From Scilla litardierei (lineage: Eukaryota; Streptophyta; Magnoliopsida; Asparagales; Asparagaceae), in assembly GCA_030789695.1 (NCBI GenBank), contig CM061142.1:280171043-280235042 (forward strand): a DNA stretch of 64,000 bases. Direction: 5' to 3'. How positions within the stretch are numbered: the first letter of the stretch is position 1; each line of letters begins with the position of its first letter. Below, one piece after another: positions 23,607-34,087 of this stretch. The position numbers and the translations under genes are program-made. The notes under the pieces were generated by a model, which searched no databases, was not told where the DNA came from, and was given only the letters and a program-made list of their open reading frames with translations.

Positions 23607-24200
23607 ATGGATCCCTTCGATCTTTTCTTCCCTAAGGACTCTCTCGATTTCCTCAATGAGCCTGTTCCTTCACCAAAACCTGATCCGGCTCCCTCTTCGC
23701 CTCAATCTTCGGGAGAGCCTCTTCGTATCTCTGTCGGTGACCCTATCCCATCCGTTCATGCTGAAGAACACTCTTCTCGGGCTGCTGAGCCTCCTTCTCG
23801 GTCCACAGAGTTTCTACTTCGTCAGCTGGACGCTCGTCTCTGTGCTCTTGAAATGATGTCTGTCTCCCTTGATGAGAAGCTTTCGCTTTTGCTTAGGCTT
23901 CAGCTTATCTCGTGTAAGCATCTTGCTTGTCCTGTTCCTCTCTAGCTTCGTGACCTGTTTGCTACCTCTGAGAACACTTCTCCTGAGTGTGTTTCTCCTC
24001 CTCCTGGCTTCACACTAAAACCCCATGTGTCTCCGACCTCAGTTGTCCAGACTCCACCTCTTGTTCCTACTGGTTCATCTATTGTACGTGTTTCGTCTTC
24101 CAAGAGAAAGTCTCCAGCTTTTCCTACTCGTCGCTCTGCTCGGCTTTTGTTTCGTTCTTCCGGCCGTCCGTCGGACCCCTCAGTAATTCAGATTGACTGA
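23607..24200 (+). pseudogene. SIR-2 second ORF, core-deleted
   Basis: ATG at 23607 (MDPFDLFFPKDSLDFLNEP). TAG at 23943-23945 interrupts the frame, which then continues to TGA 24198-24200. It has a P/S-rich N-terminus, a heptad-like helix around residues 73-105 (FLLRQLDARLCALEM...LDEKLSLLLRL), and a basic stretch near the end (SSKRKSP, RRSARLLFRSS) resembling a nuclear localisation signal. At about 198 codons it is far shorter than the 503-codon SIR-1 version: the globular middle is missing. Either the element had become dependent on a relative for this function, or the gene was dying. Confidence 0.65.
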
Positions 24201-24411
24201 GGCTGCTGCTGATGCTGTTCTGTTCACTCACCTGAAGACCTTGTTTTTATTTTGTAGGGTCTGCTTTTGCTTAGGTTGAGTGATTCTGATATATGTTTTG
24301 TCGTTGTATGATGGATGATGCTGTATGCCACACTTTTTATATATACAGTCTTTGATGTCGTCATGATGTAGCTATTTTTTTGTTGCTCATGATGTATCTT
24401 TTTGGGATGGC
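24201..24411 (+). other. SIR-2 3' untranslated sequence before the ATH-3 insertion
   Basis: T-rich noncoding sequence that continues at 35921 after ATH-3. It ends with ATGGC, the left copy of the ATH-3 target duplication. Confidence 0.7.
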
Positions 24412-24707
24412 TGATCGCTCCATATTTTACACCTTTTTTTCCGCATCATTGCATGCCATTTAGATCGCTCAAATCACGCTTTTCACGATTTATCGACAAT
24501 ATTGCGATGCTTTTCACGATTTGTTGTTTTTTTCGTATTTCAGGATATTTGGAGCGATTTGGAGTGATCCCGAGATACGCCTACTCCAGAGTGTCACCGA
24601 TGACTTTCCCGAGGGGTATTTTGTTATTGGAGAGGAGCGGAAGAAGAAAGAACGTCGCAGGAGCGACGAGGAGGCAAAAACAAGCTGTTTGGGCATTTTT
24701 GGTGTCT

Positions 24708-25089
24708 CACTCGGCCGAGTGAAGGAGTCACTCGGCTGACCAGCGAGACACCGCTCGGCCGACCAGATCGGACACGTTTTATGTGTGCATTCGGTCGAGC
24801 ATCGGAAGCCACATCGGCCGAGTGACGAGACTCCGTCCGGCCGAGTGGCACTCAGACGACGCCCATCAAAAAGTGCCAACTTACTGTTTTTCGTCTGCCT
24901 GAGCTTCAGAAGACCCACTCGGCCGCGTGGAAAATGACGACCGCCCGAGTACATAGAAGCCATCGGCCGAGTGATGACAACTCACTCGGCCGAGCCACCC
25001 CCGAAGTGAAGACCCCCGAAGACCAAGACTTACTGGAAATTTTCAAGGTTTCTTACTCGGCCGAGCGACTTTTGTCACTCGGCCGAGTG
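24708..25089 (+). promoter_or_regulatory. ATH-3 LTR palindromic array (CACTCGGCCGAGTG)
   Basis: About twelve copies of CACTCGGCCGAGTG or close variants, with perfect ones at 24708-24721 and 25076-25089. The last copy ends 86 bases before TATTTAA at 25176, the same spacing as in SIR-2 although the word and the superfamily differ. Confidence 0.87.
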
Positions 25090-25175
25090 CGACGCGCTGC
25101 CTGTAGTGTAAATTGCGATTTTCAGGCTGCGCAGGGGGCATTTTGGTCACAGTTTTTTGGACGATTTTGGGGGGT

Positions 25176-25182
25176 ATTTAAC
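25176..25182 (+). promoter_or_regulatory. ATH-3 LTR TATA box (TATTTAA)
   Basis: TATTTAA within GGGGGTATTTAACCCC, conserved in the 3' LTR, in ATH-2 (46103) and in ATH-1 (62570), each time just after the palindromic array. Probable promoter of genomic RNA. Confidence 0.65.
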
Positions 25183-25571
25183 CCCTGTTTTTACCCTAGG
25201 TTAGGGAGCTTTTCTCTTTACTTTTTGCAGCCTTTTAGATTAAACTTTTTAGGTTTTGATTCTTGTGATTGGAGAGGAGAGGAAAGTTTGTTTTTGTTGG
25301 ATCCTTGGAAGAACTCTATTGGTTTGTCTCCCTCTCCATTAAAAATCTCATTTTTATTGCTTATTTGCATATGGTGATGAATTCTCTTGTTATTTCAATT
25401 GATTATTTTTGCACTTGTGATATGAATTGTGAGTAGTCTATACGTCTTGGGGCGTGGGGATGAACCCTACGAGCCCAATTTCTTATTTGTGATGAATTGG
25501 TAGAAATATTGCTAGAATTGCTATTAGGGTTAGATTGGGATCGATTTACTACGGATAGCTAGGCGTTCATA

Positions 25572-25873
25572 TCGATTGGGATTTGCAAGAGATTGGATCC
25601 CAATTCGATAGGAAACCCTAGAAATCCGAATTGGGTTGGAATCGAGTTTTCGTAGTATCGGTTTGCAAGAGATTGAACCGATACTAGGGTTTTCGGTTGT
25701 AATTCCATGCCGATACCCGTTTGCAAGAGATTGGACGGGTAAGAACTATCCCAACGTAGGTCGTGGCCCGAGTTTGCACGAGAGTGGGCTCGGGGCGCGA
25801 TTGGACGATGATGTTGATCCTAATGCTAGCTTGCCTAGGCTAGGGTTTGCAAGAGATTGGACCCAAACCTAGG
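25572..25873 (+). other. ATH-3 leader hairpin array with constant loop and variable stems
   Basis: Five units. 25572-25608: TCGATTGGGA/TCCCAATTCGA. 25654-25685: AGTATCGGT/ACCGATACT. 25714-25741: TACCCGT/ACGGGTA. 25767-25794: CCCGAGT/GCTCGGG. 25834-25873: GGGT/ACCC inside CCTAGG/CCTAGG. The loop is TTGCAAGAGATTGG or TTGCACGAGAGTGG in nearly every copy. The T:G closing pair of unit 4 works as U:G in RNA of this strand only. They lie about 400-700 bases downstream of the TATA box, so in the RNA leader. The 3' LTR repeats them at about 35245-35545. Confidence 0.8.
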
Positions 25874-26247
25874 ATAGCTATAGACCGACAACAGCGTGAG
25901 AGTGTGAGCTAGGTTTCACATTCAGTTGCAACTAGTTCATCCGAAATTCTACCCCAGCAATGTTGATACAAAAGAATTACATTGACGAGATACGGTGAGT
26001 AGCGGGGATTCCCCATTCCCTTGGCGTCCTTTATTTGATTTTATATCCCCATATTTTGTCTGACGATTGTGACAGGATCGCCAAAGGCAAATTCTCTCTT
26101 TTCTGTTCTTAATAGCCAGGTTGTTCGGAGCAGGCACTTTCATTCGTCCTCCCTGTGTTCGATAACCCGCTCGTCGCTACACCGTGCGCTTGCGGTAAAA
26201 CTACAACTGTCGCTCCGGGACGTGTATCCGGGGCGCGATCAAGTTTT

Positions 26248-26265
26248 TGGCACCGTTACCGGGGA
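26248..26265 (+). promoter_or_regulatory. ATH-3 primer binding site (tRNA-Asp type)
   Basis: TGGCACCGTTACCGGGGA, six bases after the LTR, matches the Asp-type primer site of Athila elements (TGGCGCCGTTGCCGGGGA) with two mismatches. Confidence 0.8.
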
Positions 26266-26378
26266 GGCGATTATGTTTGATCTTACCACCCTAGCTATTT
26301 CTTTTTTTTTGTTTCTTTATTTTTTATCTAACCCTTCCATTGTGCTAATCACTTCTTTGAAACTTTGTTTTCCCGTGC

Positions 26379-29141
26379 ATGTACACGAGATCAACGGCGA
26401 ACCCTGAAGCTATATTATTTGATCCCGAGATTGAACGTACTGTGCGGAGAATCAGAGCGGAGAGGAGACAAGACCCGGAAGGGAGGTTTATGACCAACCC
26501 GGAAACTGCGAAACAATTAGCGGCAAGAATGGCGAGGATTATTTCTATTCGAGATAGGCTTCGGCCTAAGACCTCTTCTACGACCTCATCCATTGCCATG
26601 CCGGAGTTGACGGCTGACAAGAGTTTTGAGCTTAAGACTGGACTAGTGGTTCTGATGCAGCAGGATCCATTTCATGGGAATGCCCATGAAAATCCCCACT
26701 ACCACATCCAGCTATTTTTGTCGAAGTGCGCCACATTTCAGATGACGGGGGTCTCCATCGATGCCATCAGACTGCGCCTCTTCCCCTTCACATTAAAGGA
26801 TAAATCACTTTATTGGTTGAGGACACAAGCTGAGGGAGTCTTTACCACATGGGATGAGTTGGCGAGTGCGTTCATTGACAAGTTCTATCCGCCCTCCAAG
26901 ACGGTAAAGATTAGGAGTGCTCTTATGTCCTTCAAGCAAGGACCTCAAGAGACGCTCTATGAGGCTTGGGAGCGCTTCAAAGATCTGCAACATCAATGCC
27001 CCCACCATAGCATCGAAGATTGGGAGCTCGTCCATAGCTTCTACAATGGTCTCCAACCGGGGACCAAGCAGATTATTGATGCCACGGCAAATGGTGCCAT
27101 CCTATCGAAGACTCCCGACGAAGCTACGACCCTAATTGAGGAGATGGCCTCAAACAATCAACAATGGGGCGACGAGCGAGGACACTCTTCGTCCTCCTTG
27201 AAGCCATCTAGCATCTATGAGGCGAAGGCCGTAGTGGAGCTGACAAACAAGTTTGATTCTCTCCACAAGGTAGTGGAGAGACTGGAGAAGTATATCACGG
27301 AGCCCAAAGGGACCCCTTCCACATCCGCACCAACGAATCAAATGTGTGATTGGCAAGACCAATCTCAGGCTATGTATTTGGGAGGAGAGCAAGGAGAGGG
27401 ATCCTTGGAGCAAGTTCAATATGTCGCGGGGAACCAAGGATATTGGGCCAATCCGGCCACTAGAAACCATCCAGGTTTCTCCTATGCCAACAATGAAGGA
27501 GCGTTGAACCCACCGCAACAACCACCTCAACAAGCTCGACCACCACCGTAACAACAACATTATCCACCAAGGGGGCCTCCATTACAAAATTTCGCACCGA
27601 AGCAACAAGTTCCACCCTATAGGCCGCCCGGATACAATCAAGGGTGGAGAAATCAAAACCCTCCACAAGCTCAACAACGATCCGACTTTGAAGCTAGAGT
27701 GGAGGAGTTTATGGTCGAGCAAAAGAAGATCAACGCTTCCTTGAAGGCGGGCCAAGACTCCCTTACAACCGTTGTAGCCCAAATCTCGGAGCAATTGGCG
27801 TTGCTCAATCGAAATACTCAACAATTACCGGCTCAACCCGGGCAAAACCCAAGGGGCAACACCGGCCACATCAATGCCGTGGTTGCCGTTACAACTAGAG
27901 GCGGAAAGGATACCACCCCCGCCATGATTCTTACCGAGGAGCCCGTGGAGGAAAATGTATATCCAATTGAGCCGGTAGTTGAAGTTGAGAGGGAGAAAGA
28001 GTCGCAAGAAAAGGAGAAATCTAGAGCGGAGCAATTGATTGAAGAGAGGCGTTTTATGCCACCGGTCCCGTTCCCCCAGAGGCTTGCTAGAGAAAAAATG
28101 GAGAAGCGGCTAGCAAAGTTTCTCGAGTATTTGAGAGGGGTTAGCCTCAACATTCCTTTCCTCGACGCTATCGTGGAAATCCCAACATACGCTAAATTTT
28201 TAAAGGATTTGATTTCGGGAAGAAAGAGGAAGGAGAAGATTATGCTCGTCGAGGAGGGCTCTTGGTTCACCAAGAGAGAGAAGGAGCCGGCTAAATTCAA
28301 AGACCCTGGGAGTTTTCGAATTCCTTGCACCTTGGGCGGCGTCCCTCTACAAAAGGCGTTGGTGGACTTAGGGGCTAGTGTTAGCCTCATGCCTCTCTCT
28401 ATGTTCCTAAGGCTAAATACCGGCACGAAATTGAAGCCTACTGACATGCGGATACAACTAGCCGATGGACGGATCACAAGGCCGGTAGGGATCGCAGAGG
28501 ACATCCCGCTACAAGTCCCGGGGGGCATATGTTTGCCATGTGACTTCGTGATCATGGATGTGAAGGAGGAGGGAGACACGTCGCTAATACTTGGACGCAC
28601 GTTCCTCGCCACCGCCGATGTCATTGTCGACGTACGTAAAGGAACTCTAACATTGAATGTCGGCAACATCGAGGTGGAGCTTCATATTCCCAAGGCAATG
28701 AAACACATGCCTTATCACGAGGAGCTGGACTATATGGACCTCCTTGACGAGGTTATTGAGGAGGCGATCCCCCATTCGATCGGCGCTCTATTCAAGGAAG
28801 ATTTTAAGGAGGAGCCGGATTTGGACCAAGAAGAGAAGATGGAGCATTCCCCCGACTTCCCCGTGAACATTGATGAAGGCGACGCTGATGTCACAAGGAT
28901 TCGAGAGCTTTGCAAGCTCTCGAAGATGAAGTCTCCGAAGAAAGCTCCGCCGATACGGAAATCGGTGTCACCGGTGAAGCCGAGGACCGGAGCAAGTGCT
29001 AGCTTGGGGGAGCCACCCCCCAACACTATTCGAGACGAGAGACCACCGAGGGAGAACACGCCGCCGCAACTTCCGAATCCAAGCGTTCTCCCTGGAAAAT
29101 TTGACGGGTGCATCTCATATGCACCAAACATCCCGCATTAA
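26379..29141 (+). pseudogene. gag-pro: ATH-3 gag-protease, one in-frame stop
   Basis: ATG at 26379 (MYTRSTANPEA), 920 codons in one frame to TAA 29139-29141. TAA at 27549-27551 replaces a Gln codon in a Pro/Gln-rich linker. The gag domain is at about residues 75-230. A coiled segment follows (VEEFMVEQKKINASL, about residue 443). An aspartic protease lies near residue 655-760, with active site DLGASVS (about 28367) and the second conserved block LILGRTFLATADV. The tail is acidic. The protein stops shortly after the protease, with no RT. It could act in trans with a complete Athila relative. Confidence 0.9.
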
Positions 29142-29467
29142 TTGAAAATCAAAGGGGGTCGAGCTCACGAACTTAAACGAGCGCTTGTCGGGAGGCAACC
29201 CGACGGTTATAGCTTTATTTTTACTTTTTCTTTATTTTTTTAGAAATTATTAGTGTTTTGAGTCGTTCGCCCAAAAATTTCGTGATAACGGGTCCTATTT
29301 TTCTTTGACAGGAGAGGAGAACGAGGTACCCATCATTAGGAGGATGAACAAGGCGACGATGAGCGCTCCAGGAAGGCGCTCGATGCTTAGGAGGAAGATG
29401 AAATCGACTGGAGGAAGAAAAACAGAGTTTAGAGCCCAAACGAAGACAAACAGCAGAAAACAGGGTT
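29142..29467 (+). other. ATH-3 spacer after gag-protease
   Basis: Noncoding, purine-rich (about 29309-29465), leading into the internal palindromic array. The same segment is present in ATH-2 at 40128-40455. This is where RT, RNase H and integrase would lie in a complete Athila element. Confidence 0.65.
29187..29204 (+). other. Conserved hairpin after protease (GTCGGG-AGGCAA-CCCGAC)
   Basis: A perfect 6-bp stem with loop AGGCAA, 45 bases after the gag-protease stop. ATH-2 (about 40175) and ATH-1 (about 10947) keep GGGAGGCAACCC at the same place with altered outer stem bases. The function is unknown; the position suggests a processing or translation signal. Confidence 0.6.
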
Positions 29468-29797
29468 CACTCGGCCGAGTATACTAGTCACTCGGCCGAG
29501 CACACAAGTTCGTCCGCCCGAGCGGCTCACGAACGAGGGAAGTCTGCTGTACCCAACTCTCTGTTTCTTTTCTTGATTTCAGTATAACTGCTACTCGGCC
29601 GAGTATATATATTCACTCGGCCGAGTAAAACTGATACGCTCCTAGGGCGAGTCTTGCCGAGTAGCTTGAGCCACTCGGTCGAATGGACTTACTCCACTCG
29701 GTCGAGGGTGGCAAGGCCACTCGGCCGAAGCGTAAGCGGGGAGGAATTTTTCCGTCGAGTTCACTCGGCCGAGCGACTTAGTCACTCGGCCGAGTCG
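29468..29797 (+). promoter_or_regulatory. ATH-3 internal palindromic array
   Basis: About nine copies of the LTR word CACTCGGCCGAGTG or variants, at about 29469, 29490, 29592, 29614, 29671, 29696, 29716, 29761 and 29783-29797. The last ends 10 bases before TATAAAA. Confidence 0.85.
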
Positions 29798-29807
29798 TAA
29801 CTTTTTC

Positions 29808-29814
29808 TATAAAA
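29808..29814 (+). promoter_or_regulatory. ATH-3 internal TATA box (TATAAAA)
   Basis: TATAAAAGGGGGCGGGG lies 10 bases after the last palindromic site and about 540 bases before the second ORF. It would drive a separate RNA for that ORF. A possible leader intron (GTAACG donor near 30008, GCGCAG acceptor near 30169) is suggested but not proven. Confidence 0.6.
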
Positions 29815-30348
29815 GGGGGCGGGGGGCGCGTTTTTCGAAACGAATTAAAACGCAGCGCCCGACCCTACGACTCCCCCAGCGCCCGATTCCCCCCCCTCGC
29901 TCGCCCGATCTCCGACCCCGCGCCGGCGCTCGGCCACCCACCTCCGGCCGAACGTCGTCGCCCCTCGCCCGAGTCGCCGCCGGCGGCCACACCTCCGACC
30001 AACTCCGGTAACGCCTTATTCGCCCTATTTTCTCCTCTCTCTCGTATTTCTTGACGATCCATGTGTTAAACGAACCCCAAACCCAAATTAATTACAATTT
30101 CTATCTATTATACCCCTACCCCCCCTACGTTTTGAATATTACTCGCTGATATCTCTGTTTCATGCGCAGGTTATATTGGGGAGCTTAGGGGAGCCCAGGG
30201 GAGCTTCCGGGGATTGTTTTGGGCTACGTGGAGGCGTCGTCTTCGCACGCTTCCATAGCTTTGCTCTCGCGGCGTGTCGCGGTATACTCTTTCCTTTATT
30301 TTACGCACGCCGCACTTTCCACGTTTTTGGTGAGCACTCGGGGCCCAT

Positions 30349-32136
30349 TTGCCGCCCCGGACACGGCCGCGGTCGAGGAGAGCTTCCGCCAAGCGGAAGC
30401 GGTCGGATGATTCCGGCCCCTCCCACGAGGTGGAGGACTCTCCTCCGCCTACTCCACCACACCCCGTTCACCCAGCACAGCCTGCAGGCCCCGCACACCC
30501 CGCACAGCCTGTAGAGCCCGCACAGCCCATTCACCCCGCACAGCCACTCCCTGCCGTCCCACAGCCACCACCACCGGCTCCACTTATCGGGCCGCTGGGG
30601 ATTACGTTCCGGGACGACGCACACCGCGTCGTCTTCGAGCGCATTTCCCAGCGCTCGATCGTACCCTCCAGGTTCGCACACCTTACAGACCTAGGACGCC
30701 TAGGGGTACTCGAGGGGATGCTCACGTTGTATGACAATGTGGGTTGGCGAGATTTCTTCCAGGTGTCGGCGGACACATTCGTCCGTCCGACACTTGAGGT
30801 GCTTAGTTCCATCGCCCGGACCGACGAGGGATGCTCGTTTAGGTTCATGGACCGAGAGTGCCAGGTCACTCTCAGTATGATGAGAGCCTTCTTCTCGTGA
30901 CCCGATGTCCCCGGGGCCGACCGTGGTTACGCCCCCACTCACATTCCCCCACCTTCCTTCCACACCGGTGCCTTCTGGGCCCGGATCACGGGTCTACCTG
31001 CTGCCTTCGACCCTAATAGGGCCAAGGCCTCGGCCATCGTCCACCCTTGCCTCCGTATAGATCAGCGCCTTATGGCGACTACCTTTTTGGCGAGATATGA
31101 GCCGGGTACGATGTCCACGCCGGAGCTTTTTATGCTCTACGCGATGACACGCCCCAGAGCTCTATCTAGGGAGGGCGATGAGTTGGTCCCCGCCGTCGTG
31201 ATTGATATCGCGAGCTGGTTTTTGGACCGCATCATCGTATCGGTGGGCGCTCGCTCACCGATATGCTGCGGCGGTCTGATCACCCTGCTCGTCCTTATGA
31301 CCGGCGAGGACTTTCCAGATGACCTGCGACGAGCCCCGGGCCCCACTTCACTGTCCATAGATGTTATGACCCGGATGAAGATGCTTCGTCCGCATGGTCA
31401 GCGGCACTGGGTTTGGTTGCATGGCCCCTATGGTGCGGATTACATGATCCTTCCGAGCCCAGCTCAGACTCAGATTGCACCAGCACAGGTGGACTGGCTT
31501 CCGGCGATGGATCTCCTGATCCCCGCCGCCTATGTGCTTGAGGCCGAGGAGGCTGAGCAGGCGGAGCAGGCCCACGCTGCCCACACTGCACCCACTGACC
31601 CTGCTGCTCCTGCTGACCCGGTGGCCCCTCAGCAGCCCGATATTTCTGCTGCTCCCGACACCTCTGTCCACACTTCTGCCGATGTCGGGAGTACCCTCGC
31701 TGAGCCCACCTCACTACCTCCACGCCTACGACCACCTACACTACCTCCACGCCCACCACCAATGCTGGCCCTCTGTCCGTCGAGCCCGTTTCCTCTGCCC
31801 TACCCGAGCGCCCGCCGACTATAGTTGAGTGCGGAGAGCCCTCTTTTGCTGCCGCCGTGGAGACCGTGGTTTCCGCCTCTGTCTCCACCGCTGCCGTATT
31901 TTCTGAGAGTGTCGTGGCGTCTGTCCACACGTCTGTGTCACCGACCTCTCTGGCCGCCTCGTTGCCACTTTTATACTCTTCTTCCATTGCTGCTGCCTCC
32001 ACTTCTTACCAGCCTACGCCCCGGCCTCCCACTGAGGCTAGGCCCACACTTGCGAGCACAGCACCTTTCATCCACTTACCTGCTGAGCCCATCACCTCCG
32101 CCTCAGGACGGAGACGGCGCAGCCCCACCCTCTTAG
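30349..32136 (+). pseudogene. ATH-3 second ORF (Athila ORF-1-like), degraded
   Basis: The start codon is TTG at 30349, where ATH-2 has ATG. Begins P-P-R-T-R-P-R-S with a basic AKRKRSDD patch (residues ~14-21), then a Pro/His/Ala-rich repeat (HPAQP). The globular part (IVPSRFAHLTDLGRLGVLEG, VRPTLEVLSSIA, PGTMSTPELFMLYAMTRP, ICCGGLITLL) recalls, from memory, the plant Athila ORF-1 family. TGA 30898-30900 replaces Trp. A frameshift near 31760 and a deletion of about 310 bp relative to ATH-2 damage the C-terminus, which ends QDGDGAAPPS at 32136. No membrane or signal segments. Confidence 0.75.
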
Positions 32137-34087
32137 GCACCCTTGATGCCATTGATTCTTTTTGCCGTTGTGCTACCCGTCTCTGCTGGGTCCTGTTGAT
32201 TTTTGACCACCCCCTCCCCTCACTGTTTTTGGGTACACATTTTGTTTATATATCTTTATATATCCTTTTTGGGAGAGAGGGAGAGTTTTTGGTGTCACAC
32301 CTTTATATCTGTATCACTCCTGTATCTGCATGCACCATGTCCGCATCATATTTTTCATTCCCTTATTTTTATTTTCTTTTTTCCTCATGCATGCGCCCTC
32401 ACTTACCCCTCACTTGACACGTCTCTCGGTGTGCCACACTTCGCACATTGAGGACACTGTGCACTCTAGCTTGGGGGAGTGAGTTTTCACGTTCTTTTCG
32501 ATTTACCACCTTTGTTTTTTAGTTTTTCCACGCCTTTTTCCGCTTTTGCACTTATTTTCATCATTTTTTCCTTTTCACCATGCATCACGTTTTCCTTATT
32601 TTCTTTGTGTGCTGCATTGTAAATATTTTCATTTTCCCTCTTTATCTTTATTTCTTTTTCATCTCATGCTAGAGATGACTTTTCTGTGATGATGACGACG
32701 TGGAGTTAGCTTTCTTTATATGCATGCTATATTTGTCATGTCCTAGATTTTATTTCTGATATCATATGCTATGATCTGCCTTGCATTTAGAGATAGTAAC
32801 CCACACTTTTTTCCACATGAAAATGGATGAAATTTTATTATTAGCTGAGTCTGAATATTCATATGTATGCTATCGCAGAAAACACACCAAGATTCACGCA
32901 TTGAATGCTTATATCTGGAGTACCGTTTTCTTTTCCTACATCACTTCTATATGCATGATTTGTACGTTTCACTTCAGGATGATTGAATGATGTTAGCTAG
33001 GATAAATCTGGATTAGTTAGCTTTTTTGTGATCGAAAATGAGTAGATTAGATTACCCTGCTAAAGTTGTCGTGCACGTCTTATAGAGTGAACTGAGAGAC
33101 ATATTTATTTCTTTCTCCACATATCTTGAACATCATTTCTCTATTTTAAAATCATCGGTGAATCTCCCCTTAGCGATTCTATTATATGGCATTTCCCCCG
33201 TTATTAATTCCTAGCTCCAAATTTCCCAAAACCAGAGAAAGAAAAAGAAAAAATTCTTATATATCCTTATTTCTCTTTGAGTTGGGATCATTGTGTATAT
33301 ATGCTATTTGAAAAAAAAGGAGAAAAATAAAAAGAAAAGAAAAGAGAAAAGAATCTCAATAAATGATCCCATCTCATGTTCTCTCTTTCTTCTCTCTTTT
33401 TGTTTTTATTTTCATTACTTTTGGAGCTTCATAAAAAAATGGGGATGTAAATATTGTTTTTGTGCCACCACGCTTATAGATAAGCTTGGGTGAGAGAATC
33501 CAATGATGTGTGAGAGAGTGACTACTTGATGTTGCACGACAACCTAGGCTAAGTAATATTCTATACTCGGTGAGATCGTTTTAGCTTTACGAAATCCAGA
33601 AATCTAAGCCTAGCACTCATTTCATGAAATCCACACTTTTCTATTCTTTCTATTCTATTGCGTGATATTCTTATACTCCTCTTAGAAAGCGTTAAATTGA
33701 AAAGTGTGTGATCTGCGATGTTGTATACCGCTTTAAATGATTCAGACGATGTTAATTCTAAAATTATTCCGTTTTTCATGTTATATCATTATTCTTAGGT
33801 TTTCTATTTCTATTTGCACCATTATACTATGATATCGAAATAAAATTCTTTGACATGTGTCTTACATTCGGTGCATGCTATACGAGTAAGCAAACCCACG
33901 TCCTGAGAAAATGATCTAGCAGCTTCCATCTTTGCTTCCTTCTTTCTCCTTCATTTTTATTTCGTTTTTCGTTTTTCTTCGTTCTTCGTTTTTTTTCGTT
34001 TTTCGTCGCTTTCATTTTCCGAATCCAACGGGTTCGCCTTTTACTTATCTTCCTCGAGGACGAGTAAGAGGTAAGCTTGGGGGATTT
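32137..34087 (+). other. ATH-3 3' noncoding region with repeated polypurine tracts
   Basis: Long AT- and pyrimidine-rich region without ORFs, matching ATH-2 43413-45355 in order. AGCTTGGGGGAG occurs at 32468, AGCTTGGGTGAG at 33483 and AGCTTGGGGGATTT at about 34073, the last touching the LTR as the probable polypurine tract. A purine-rich run lies at 33309-33356. Just before the LTR is CTCGAGGACGAG, also conserved in ATH-2 and (as CTCGAGGACAAG) in ATH-1. Confidence 0.75.

Larger units (their letters stand above)
24412..26241 (+). repeat. ATH-3 5' LTR
   Basis: 1830 bp; the partner 34088-35915 is 1828 bp and nearly identical, so ATH-3 is the youngest Athila-type copy here. Contents: array 24708-25089, TATTTAA at 25176-25182, leader hairpins 25572-25873. 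Confidence 0.95.

Noticed and set aside
30349..32136. Second ORF as a true envelope gene
   Set aside because: No signal peptide, membrane helix or cysteine-rich ectodomain is visible; it has a basic nuclear-type patch and P/S/T-rich ends instead.
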